Position numbers and translations under genes: made by a program. A stretch of DNA of 64,000 bases from Crossaster papposus (taxonomy: Eukaryota; Echinodermata; Asteroidea; Velatida; Solasteridae), in NCBI GenBank assembly GCA_037893245.1, contig JBAIAA010000441.1, forward strand, positions 248,001-312,000, given 5' to 3'. Positions 1-12,000 of the stretch are shown here, in pieces. Each line of letters starts with the position of its first letter. Within the stretch, counting starts at the first letter, position 1. A model generated the notes under the pieces. That model was not told the DNA's origin and made no database searches. It saw nothing but the letters and a program-made list of their open reading frames with translations.

Positions 1-90
1 GGATCCACCATGGAAAGATGTTACAATGTCAGGCGTCTAATAAAGATGACGATGATGGGATAAGCATCAGTGTTACAGTGGATGTGAAAG
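1..90 (+). CDS. Gene A exon: end of Ig2
   Basis: The window opens inside this exon. It encodes [20 protein letters not shown] followed by the last strand, which matches the end of gene B Ig2 at 20578-20667 almost base for base. It ends in phase 1 before GTGTGT. Confidence 0.9.
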
Positions 91-3000
91 GTGTGTAGTT
101 AATATGTCTGTTATCCTGAAATATATACCGGTAGTGGAGTTAACCATTTTAAGTCCTATTGCATTTAAAGATCTTTGGTACTTTGAGCAGAAAGATCATA
201 AAATCTATAGTCACTCAGTGATCAGTCAGATTTTGCTGAAAAATCATTATTTATCAATTTCTGGTACATTTTTTTAAAACTTTAACTAATTATTATTGAA
301 AACACTATAAAACCCAAATTCACTTGATGCCTTCGGCTCATTGCAGTAACAGCGGCCATCCTCTAACCTTTTCCCACTGACTTTTCTCCCTCAAATTAGG
401 TTTCGATTTACTTCATTTTCTGCCTGTATTTATTCAGCTGCAGCAGAAGTTTTGAATGTGCTGTGAAAGACTGGTATATTTACAGTTCTTTGTTTCTTTC
501 TTATTTGCACACACAGTTCCACCCAAGACCCCCTCCATGTCAATATCTGATCCCAATGGAGCATTCACACCATGGAGTTTAGTCAATGTAAACCAAGGTG
601 AATCACATATCTTCATATGTCAGGCTCAGTCTAGACCTGCAGCTACCTTGCAATGGGATGTCGGTTCGACTAATTACCAGGCGAGTGTGATCGGACCAAC
701 CAATCCAGGCTCAGGCAATGGCTTGGTTGATACGACAAAACCCTGGACATTCACTCCAAGACGAGACAATCACAGACAGGAGGTGAAATGCATGGCAAGC
801 ACTACGGAGTCGCAGCCACCGTACCCAGAAGTTACGGTTACACTCGATGTCAATGGTATGTAACTTTGAGTTCTAGTTTACTTGCAGCCAGCATGTATAC
901 AGTTTTGCAGTTTGCATTATTTTGATGTAATCCAAGGCAAAACCAAGGGACTAAAATCAAATCAGAAAATATTTGGCAAGGTAAATTGAAAAACATCTGG
1001 TCTACCACTACTCTGACTTGCTAAAAATGGTTGGCACATTTTAACATTGAATTCATAGACCAAAGAGACTGTTACTACATGTACTTGTATATCACCTGAT
1101 TCGGTCCAAGGTCTTATAAGTGGCTTGCCCTGAATCACGTGATAGTAACAGTTTCGGGGGGAAGGTTGTTTGGTGAGACAGCAACGACAGCATGAATGCA
1201 ATTTGACATACCTGGAGCAAGTTCGGGCGCGAACTATAGTTAACCATAGTTCGACTAACGTCGCTCGAACGCAGAATGGTTGGACTATCTAGTCGACTAT
1301 TTGGAACCAGACCCCGGAGCACGGTTGCCGCTGGTTGACAGTAGCCTCTTTTCATAGGAAAACATGGAGAGAACCAGTGACGTAGAAAAAGGTGATGTCA
1401 GTAGTCGGACGGAGGGAAAGGTAGTAACCCTAAGTGGAAATCTGGCGGGCCTAATGTAATTTTTGTCTTGTTTTTGGACCAACATGACTAACGTTATGGC
1501 TTATCCTACTTATGTGCGTGAAAGAATAGTGGCAAAACCCATTTCATTCATGTCGCAAATGTAAACAAAGCGGTTGCCATCTTTTCAAAAATAGTTCGAC
1601 TAGAGCCGTTCGAGCGAACTGCATTTGAGCATGCGCATTGGTAAAGCAGAGACTGACTAATGGTTAACTATAGTTCGCGCCCGAACTTGCTCCTGTATGT
1701 ATGATTTGTTTATAATTAAACAGGTCCCCCTGATACACCTGTCATCACTGGCAGCACCTCTATGACAGAGGGTGTAACGACTACACTGACGTGCACAGCA
1801 AACATGGGTTACCCTGAAGACTGGACTCTGATTTGGTCTGATCATCATGGAGGCTCACCTGCACCAACTACAACCTCATCAGCATCAGGTGATCGCTATA
1901 GCTTCACTAGCACACTGAACTACACACCAAGGAGACAGGATAATGGAGACACCATCACGTGTAGAGCAAACAAAGCTCCATGGACCACAGAGCCGGTGAC
2001 ATCTCTGGGTCCGATTGATGTCAAGTGTAAGTTATGAATAATAAATTTACAAATTAAAAAAACAAAATAAGGGAACCTTTGAATTTCCCGACATGAAGTG
2101 TAAGGTATAATGTGCATTAATTTAGTTCCATGTACTTTCATGTACATGCAGTACTAACTTGTCTGTATATACTTATCAAAAGATTAACCATCTTGAATTC
2201 TTACATCAGGGTATAATATAGGGTATATTGGTGTAGTATCCTTGCATGAAAGCTGTGTATATTATAGGCACCTAGTGATATATGAAACCACACACCCAAA
2301 CCTAGACATTACCTCATCCACATTGGAATGCATGAACCCCAACTTGCACCCTAGAACAATGTAGCCTTTTGATAAGCATAGAACCCCATGTGATGTACAA
2401 AGATGTATTGAGCACAATAAACCAAGCAAGCATCAAAGCAACAACTACTATCCGTGTGCTAGTGACAAGCCCACTACATTACATTGGCGACGAGGTCGGG
2501 ATAACAAAATTGGGAGGATATATCAACATATCAAGATGGCACAATTCACCATACCTGCACCACCACCTCTAGACATGGCAGATCAGCAGCCCATTTACGC
2601 TGTCAACCAGTCACGCCAACGCTCAACAATGCGACCTGCATCAGCAATAGCACCCATGTCAACTACCTGCTATAACTGTGGAGGGACATACCCGCATGCC
2701 GGCGAGTGCCCTGCATATGGCGAGACATGTTCATTCAGCCACAAACGAAACCACTTTGCACAATTCTGCAGGAGTAGGAAGGCGGAACAGCAGACGGGCG
2801 TCACACATGTCCATCAGGCCAACCCCATCGTCAGCAACGACCCACCAAGCGAGCTCCGGATAGCGACTCCGAAGATGACTACGTGTTCTAATCGAACAAT
2901 ATCAGCCAACCACCAAGCGTGTTATCAACAACACCAAAGAACAAACAAGCGTGTTATCAACAACACCAAAGAACAAACAAGCGTGTTAGCAACGACACCA

Positions 3001-6000
3001 AAGAACAAACAAGCGTGTTAAGCAACGACACCAAAGAACAAACGAGTGTGTAAATCACAACACCAAAGAACAAACAAGCGTGTTAAGCAACAACACCAAA
3101 GAACAAACGAGTGTGTAAATCACAACACCAAAGAACAAACAAGCGTGTTAAGCAACAACACCAAAGAACAAACGAGTGTGTAAATCACAACACCAAAGAA
3201 CAAACGAGCGTGTTAAGCAACGACACCAAAGAACAAACGAGCGTGTAAATCACAACACCAACAAACTAACAAACGTCAACTCTGACCATGATGCAGCCAT
3301 GGACTAACGAACGTCAACTCTGGCCTGGCCAAGTGGGCCATCAATAATATCTGTATCCACAATGGAAAGAGAGTGCAGCACAACTAGAACACCAATAAAT
3401 CACTGGAAACGACTGAACTTTAACTTTGTACACTGATCATCGGAAACAACTGAACTGAACTAAACTATATACATGTACCGCGATGAATCTCTTTAAGTCT
3501 ACCCAGTACAATGATCATACTTTCGTTTAAACTTCACACCAGTTTAACCTTATCCACTGCCTTATCATGTTCATGAACTCTAAACATCGAACAATGAACA
3601 TTTCTCTACTAATCAACTGTATTAAAAAAATTAGATTTAGATTTAAATCACCATTATATTATTCATTGCATTCTTCCTGTATATTAGCCAGTTCCATTCT
3701 AAGGTGAGGAGGGATGTAGTATCCTTGCATGAAAGCTGTGTATATTATAGGCACCTAGTGATATATGAAACCACACACCCAAACCTAGACATTACCTCAT
3801 CCACATTGGAATGCATGAACCCCAACTTGCACCCTAGAACAATGTAGCCTTTTGATAAGCATAGAACCCCATGTGATGTACAAAGATGTATTGAGCACAA
3901 TAAACCAAGCAAGCATCAAAGCAACAACTACTATCCGTGTGCTAGTGACAAGCTCACTACATTACAATTGGGTCGAAATTTCAACCCAGGAAAAAAAATA
4001 TGGTTAAAATGGGAGCATTTTGAAAAACGTGCTCGACTTTCTAACCATTTTGTACACGAGAACAAACTAAGCCATGTCTCCACAGTGATACAAAAATGCG
4101 AATACATGTACTAATGGCAAACTAGAACTCGGTATAGCACACAACTCTGCCCCAACCGCAAAAAAAAAAAAATATCTCCCAAAGTTAACTAATGCATTTA
4201 GAGGTGATCCAGATTCCTGATTTGAAATTTCTTGAGTTTACTGAGAATGGCATCAGACGTGGTGTGTTGGTTAGTTTGATGATCTGAAATATTAAGTTTT
4301 CTGTTTTAAGGAGAAGATGCTTTAAGATACATTTGTTTGTTTTGCATTGAAAGCTCAATCTGCTCAACCTGGTGGGGCCAATGTAGGTGTCATTGTTGGT
4401 GTCATCGTTGGAATTGTCGGGCTTATTGTCATCGTCGTTGCCATTGCATACTTTGCGAAGAAGAGGTATAGAAATCATAGAAAAGGTAAGATTAAGAAAT
4501 GTAAAGCCTGTTTTTGTCTAGAACATTATATCTGTAATCTAGCAGATGCTTTTGGCTATATTTTGATTTCTTCCAAAATGTCAGTGAACTCAAATATACG
4601 AGATGACCTTATACTAATTGCAACAGAAATAATTTCAACTGTTGTATAGTTTCATAAATATGTCCTCTTTATAACAAGACTCAAGAATTCCATGTGGTGG
4701 AAAGTATTAAGAAATACAGAAATTGGTGATACCACAATTTCCCAGTGCCACCCATGTAAAAAAATGTATCTATGCATAATACATGTAGTGCAGGAGCCAG
4801 GGATCATATTTAATTTTTTTTTTTTTATTTAACATAACAAACATGATTGAACCTAACAAACATGATTAAACCTAACAAACATGATTGAACCTAACAGACA
4901 TGATTGAACCTAACAAACGTGATTGAACCTAACAAACGCGATTGAACCCAACAAACATGATTGAACATAACAAACATGATTGAACCTAACAAACGTGATT
5001 GAACCTAACAAAGATGATTGAACCTAACAAACATGATTGAACCTAACAAACATGATTGAACCTAACAAACATGATTGAACCTAACAAACGTGATTGAACC
5101 TAACAGACGCGATTGAACCTAACAGGCGCGATTGAACCTAACAGACGTGATTGAACCTAACAAACATGATTGAACCTAACAAACGTGATTGAACCTAACA
5201 GACGTGATTGAACCTAACAAACATGATTGAACCTAACAAACATGATTGAACCTAACTAACATGATTGAACCTAACAAACGTGATTGAACCTAACAAACAT
5301 GACTGAACCTAACAAACGTGACTGAACCTAACAAACGTGACTGAACCTAACAAACGTGACTGAACCTAACAAACGTGACTGAACCTAACAAACGTGATTG
5401 AACCTAACAAACGTGATTGAACCTAACAAACGTGATTGAACCTAACAAACGTGATTGAACCTAACAAACGTGATTGAACCTAACAAACATGATTGAACCT
5501 AACAAACATTGATTGAACCTAACAAACGTGATTGAACCTAACAAACAAGACCAGCCCTCAGAGACCCGAGACTTTGTTGGGATCAGACCGAGACCTCTAA
5601 AAAAGATCTCGGACTAGCACCTCATTTCCTGTTATTAAAATTGTTGTGATTTTAATTGTTTTGCAGACGGGAGTGAATCCTTGGGTATGAGCATGTAAGT
5701 CAATTTACTCCTTTTCCTTCAGCTGTTATTATGACATTTTCATTTTTGTATCAATGATTGCATTCATTTGGATAATATTTAAGGCGACTACATGTATTTT
5801 TCATTTTGTTGGTCGTTATATGCAAGTCAGCCATATATAATTATCTTTGCAGAAAAAACGTCTCTCCCGCACCATTAGATACACAATCGCCTAACCAAGA
5901 AATAACAGGTACGATCAACGTTTCAATTAAGTTAAATGATATAAGTGCATTAGGGTTCATGGCTTACATAAATAAAAAGTCATGAAAAGACTTGGGTGGA

Positions 6001-9000
6001 AAGACGACAAAAGATTGAGAAACTTAAAGGATTGACCAACATAAATTATATGTATCCACTAAACAAAAGTGTTTATACACATTTATTTTTGTACAATAAT
6101 GATTAACATATATTAGTTTTGTATGTTTTCCTACAAACATACCAGACTTTAGGCAAATTTATAGCAGTTATTTATTGCATTTACGATACAGAAATCGACG
6201 TCATTTCTCAGCCAGCACACCATGAACAAGAAAGTGTGGTTTATGGAAACGTCTCCATTGCACACAAGGCCTTCCCACGTGACCAGCTGAAGATTATCAA
6301 GGAGCTTGGACATGGCGCCTTTGGTCAGGTGTTTCTAGCTGAAGCCTTGGGGATGACACAGGGGTCAGAGGTCACACTGGTTGCTGTCAAGACGCTCAAA
6401 GGTTAGTGGTGGTACATGTAGCTTGTCATGGAGCTTGGACATGGCGCCTTTGGTCAGATAAAACACATACAAATATAAATTTTTAAACACATAAAAATAA
6501 GACATAAGTGAATATCATGACACCGGATTATAATGTCGAAGAAACAGGAGTAAAATATATTGCTTAGAGCTGGGTTTACTGTTTTCTATGGGATTCATAA
6601 AATGCAGATAAAGACAAGAAACACTATTACCATGTCAATAGTCGGCTGTTTATGTGGTTTTTTTTAGCTCTATATTATAACAAACATAGAATTGAAACAA
6701 TCTACTGAATGTTATGCAGAGGGAGCCAGTCAGAATGACAAAGCTGACTTGATGAGGGAGCTAGACCTGATGAAGAAGTTACCTGACCATTGTAATCTAG
6801 TCGGGCTCCTAGGATTCTGCGTCAAAGAAGGTATAAAGTCAGAATTGCTTAAATGACTTTGTGAACATTCATGCACACTCTACCGTTTGTTAGCTCGAAA
6901 ATTAAATGAATGGACCTTTATCAGGGAACGCCATCTTGAAAATCAAAGCGAGGCAAATATGACAAACAAACATGTCGGCCTAAATAGTCTGTGCAGTGAA
7001 CAAGTGCATAAAACGCTCCCATTGTACAAAATTTTTCAATAGTCATTTAAAACTACACTAATGTTTATATCTAATATATTTTGTTGCTATTTTAATTGTT
7101 GATGAAAAATAATTCATTGTAAAGGAAAAAGTGTACACATTTTGTTTAGATATAAGGCATATTCCGCCCTACCCGCACTGTACGTAATGGGGAGTTTTTA
7201 TGAATGAAAATAATTTTGTTGTCAATCAGACCCGCCCTACATCATCGTGGAATATCTCTCCAGAGGCAATCTGAAGGAACTTCTTAAAGACGGTCGTAGT
7301 AAGGGTGGGCGTGTCTATGGCAACCTGCATGGTATCAGTAAGTCACTTACCTCCAAGGATCTGATGAAGTTTGCTAAGGATGTCGCTGATGGAATGGCCT
7401 TCATCTCATCTCAACAGGTAAGCTTGGCTCAGTCGTAGTAAGCTTGGCTCAGTCGTAGTAAGCTTGGCTCAGTCGTAGTAAGCTTGGCTCAGTCGTAGTA
7501 AGCTTGGCCCCGTCGTAGTAAGCTTGGCCCCTGTCGTAGTAAGCTTGGCCCCTGTCGTAGTAAGCTTGGCCCCTGTCGTAGTAAGCTTGGTCCCTGTCGT
7601 AGTAAGCTTGGCCCCTGTCGTAGTAAGCTTGGTCCCTGTCGTAGTAAGCTTGGCCCCTGTCGTAGTAAGCTTGGCCCCTGTCGTAGTAAGCTTGGCCCCT
7701 GTCGTAGTAAGCTTGGCCCCTGTCGTAGTAAGCTTGGCCCCTGTCGTAGTAAGCTTGGCCCCTGTCGTAGTAAGCTTGGCCCCTGTCGTAGTAAGCTTGG
7801 CCCCTGTCGTAGTAAGCTTGGCCCCTGTCGTAGTAAGCTTGGCCCCTGTCGTAGTAAGCTTGGCCCCTGTCGTAGTAAGCTTGGCCCCTGTCGGAGTAAG
7901 CTTGGCCCCTGTCGTAGTAAGCTTGGCCCCTGTCGTAGTAAGCTTGGCACAGTCGTAGTAAGCTTGGCACAGTCGTAGTAAGGGTGGGCGTGTCTATGGC
8001 AACCTGCATGGTATCAGTAAGTCACTTACCTCTATTGCTAAGGAGGTCACTGATGTAATGGCCTTCATCTCATTTCAACAAGTAAAACAAATAATCCTAA
8101 AAGGCAACAGGGATTTTATGAAATATACTTAGTATGATGGCTTGCAATCAACATTATAATTAATAATGTCATGCTTATACATGTACCTCTCAGGTACCCA
8201 TTTATACTCCAGAGTGCAGAAAAAGTAATTGTAGTAAAGTGTCTGGCACAAGGACACAGGCACCATGTTCTTGGCAGGGTTCTTTGCACCGTCGTACATG
8301 TCAAACAATGTAACCACTGGGCCATATGGTAGGCTGTAAGGTGAAGAACATTGTTATTTGCCACAATGCCCCTTTCAATAAGTTAATCATTTCTCACCCA
8401 AAAAATATTCCATATACTTAGTGCATACACAGGGACCTTGCTGCACGTAACGTGCTGGTGGCTGATGACATGACGTGTAAGGTGTCTGATTTTGGACTCG
8501 CTCGTGACGTCATGAATATCCGAGTATATGTACGAAGGTCAGAGGTGAGTTTGGTGAAGACAAGTAATGTGGAAAAAGCATTGATATCCAATAGAGATCA
8601 ATAGACAATAGACTCAACTTTTTCAATAAAATTCAAACCATAATTATGTAGATTATGAATAAATTTAATTTTGCAGGGTGCACTGCCCATGCGCTGGATG
8701 GCTCTGGAGTCTATTCTTGATGACGTGTACACAACGGAGAGTGACGTGTGGTCTTATGGCGTACTCCTGTGGGAGATTGTTACTCTTGGTAAGAGGTTGC
8801 AGTCAAATCTCTTCGCTTGGTCCACCGCCGGGCACTGGGAAGGTTTGGGCTGATGCGGTTTGAGCTCTAGCTGATCGAATAGATTTTATGTGACCTGTTT
8901 ATAACTGGAAGGCACCAATTCTGTATCTGAGAGCAAGTTCGGGCTCAAACTATAGTCAGCCATTAGTCAGTCTCTGCTTTACCAATGCGCATGCTCAAGG

Positions 9001-12000
9001 GCAGTTCGCTCGAACGGCTCTAGTCTAGATGGCAACCGCTTTGTTTACATTCGCGACATAAATGCAATGGGTATTGGCACTATTCTTCCCCGTATCGCAT
9101 ATAAGTAGGATAAGTCATAACGTTAATCATGTTGGTCGAAAAACAAGAAAAAAATAACATTCGGCTTGCCAAATTTTCATTTAACGTTACTGCCATCACT
9201 TTTTCCACGTCACTGGTTCTCTCCGTGTTTTCTTATAGAAAGAGGCTCTTGTCAACCAGCGGCAACCGTGCCCCGGGGTCTGGTTCCAAATATTCGACTA
9301 GATAGTCCAACCATTCTGCGTTCGAGTGACGTTAGTCAAACTACGGTTAACTAAATTCGCGCCCGAACTTGCTCTGAGTTGTGCTGCTTTGAAAGGCCAT
9401 GGTACGCTACCCAGAATTATCGTGGGTTTCCTTCACAGAAATCTGTGAAGTGATGTTTAGACCTTCCCAACGACCAGTATGGGCCAAGGGACCAAGTGAA
9501 TTGTCCATTGCCCATTGCCCATTGCCCATTTGCCTGATGGAACAATTGTGCTGGTATTTGGCAATAGAGCCTAAAACTGCACCATTTTGTTTTTGTGCTT
9601 CAAGACCCCTCCGTCACCCTTCCATGGGTATTTTAATACACGGGGTTGCTCTTTCTCTTGCTATAATTTTGACTGAATGATAAAGCGTACTCTCCCCCAA
9701 GAAACATTCATGTTTTAATTTTATCTTGTCATTCCACATAAAAAAAAATCAGTTGGAAATGGGTACAAACACATTTTACTTATTTAGATTCGGATTTTCG
9801 GTCCTACACGTAGGTTTTCTTGTTCGTTCGCGGTTTTTTTCACAACGCGTACTTGCGTGAGAACAAACATGTTGATTTGTTTGTAAATGCAAATAAGTCT
9901 TTCAAGTCTATATCAAAAAGATGTGTCCCAAAAGACATATTTAAGTTTCATATTTAAGTTTGAGTTTTTACCTAATGACCGCCCACAACATTTTTACACA
10001 AATAAACCACAAACCTTTGTTCGAGTGCTTCAATTTCACGAGTCCACGTGTATTTTAGATTTAAGAGAGTGAGAGGTCAAGTTTTGGCAGGACCTTTTTC
10101 CTTCAGGTGATGCAATTTTTCAGTTTTCATATACTGAGATGCTAGCAACAATTTTATTTACAAAGGCCTTTTCTGGGTTGCGATTTTCTTAAGAATTCAA
10201 TCAGGGATTAACTTATGTTTATATTTTGAAAAACTTCAATATTCTATAGGAGCTCTTCCCTACCCGGCTATGACTGCAAAGGTAATGGTTGATGAGCTTC
10301 AGTCTGGCTACCGTATGCCCAAACCACAACACTGCCAAAACGAATTGTGAGTTGAAAATACATTTAGGCAATAACAGAGCGATGACCCAGTAATTAATGC
10401 GTGATAATGACCGGGTTGGGGGATGACCGCTGGTAATGAACCGAGCTGAAAGCAAGGTCCATTACCAGTGGTCATCTCCCAAACTGGTCATTATCACGCA
10501 GTAATGACCAGGTACTCGCACTGATAATTATTCCCTTTAATAAATACCTTTTTAACGAGAAAAATTGTGAAAATGCTCCAAATTTCGTGACTTTTTTTTC
10601 AGCGATATTTCCAGTGTTTTGTTTGTTATGTTCAGTGGCCATATTTCAGCTTATGCGTGGTACCCTGTCTCTTCAATATGTGTTGTTATTATTATGGATA
10701 CTTTAAGACCAGACTAGCTGACTACTCATGCCCACCGTACCTAGCAATGCGCTAGCGTTAACAGACGACACGCGTATTTAAAATAATGCCGCGCGTATAG
10801 ATACAAACGTTCTACGCGTATATTTATAGCGTGCAGTATCAAGATTTGACGCGTCCTTGTTACAAGATACCGTGGGACTGTTGCATTCAGCCAATCATTA
10901 GCTTGCATGATGCTTGATTAATGCCGGTTCAGGGGACATTTTTAAGCGGATTTGTAACACGTACATATGTTTAACATTCAATATAATTGTTGAAGCCAGC
11001 AAGTTGTATATCAAGCCCATATTGATCAATAAATCGAACAAGTCATTATTGAATTATTACGTTTAAAACTGCTTTGTGGCTGGAATTACCTGAAATAAAC
11101 AAATCAAATAAGCTAAGAGGGACTGATATTTTGATCTAAACAATAATTTTTTTCTTGAGAGGCAAAATGACTGTGTACATGAAACAAAAAGGGGACAGAC
11201 AATCACGATGTATTTACCCAGTTCGCGCCGGATGACGTATATAAACGCAAAGTTTTCCCCAGATTCAAAACGGATGACGCATAAACATGCAACGAGCAAG
11301 GCCGAAAAATGTCTGTCAGCAGCGAGCAAGGCCAGAAATGCGTGGGTGTGCTTCCCGGCACTATCGGCCTGAACCCGCTTCGGATCGAGCTTTGTTAAAA
11401 ATAATTCCACCCCTCGGTGATGTTAAAATAATCCCGGCGAGAACTGGTTAACAGGGTTCGGGAGGAGAAACACAAAGGAGGGATAATATATGAGGGAGGA
11501 TTATAGGTCAAGAGGTAGGATCAAAGATGATTAAGGGGTTTTGTTTCTGCAGGTATGCGATGATGCTAAAATGTTGGGATGTGGATCCAGATAACAGACC
11601 CTCATTTAAGATGATCAGTGCCGAGCTGGAGAAATACATCAACAAGGGAAAGGTATGTGGTTTTGGAAAAAAATGCTTTTGTTACCAAGTTATTTTGGAT
11701 AATAGATTTTTGTGACACGAGTCAAGTCATTTTTTATCAGTTCGCGCCGGATGACGTATATAAACGCAAACATTTCCCAAAATTCAAAACGGATGACGCA
11801 TAAACACGCCAAGTTCAAGTTCGGAAATGTATGTCAGCAGTGCGCAAGGCCGGAAATGCGTGGGTGTGCTTCCCGGCACTATCAGCCTGAACACGCTTCG
11901 GATCGAGTTTCGTTAAAAATAATCCCGCCTGTCGGCTCGGCGTTGTTAAAATAATCCCGGCGTGAACTGGTTAAAGAAGTGACTCGACTCGAGTCGAGTC

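Noticed and set aside
1-20. Start at GGATCC as a cloning-site border
   Set aside because: The same GGATCCACCATGG occurs inside gene B Ig2 at 20578, so it is natural coding sequence.
4848-5552. CRISPR-like look of regularly spaced repeats
   Set aside because: Units are directly adjacent with no unique spacers, inside a eukaryotic intron.
7449-8009. Open frames repeating AYYDRGQ (minus) and APVVVSL (plus)
   Set aside because: Translation of the 21-bp intronic array, which is one unit long in gene B. Not a gene.
7971-8092. A second functional copy of kinase exon 17
   Set aside because: It has a deletion, frame-breaking differences and no proper donor; the true exon at 7230-7417 already completes the kinase.
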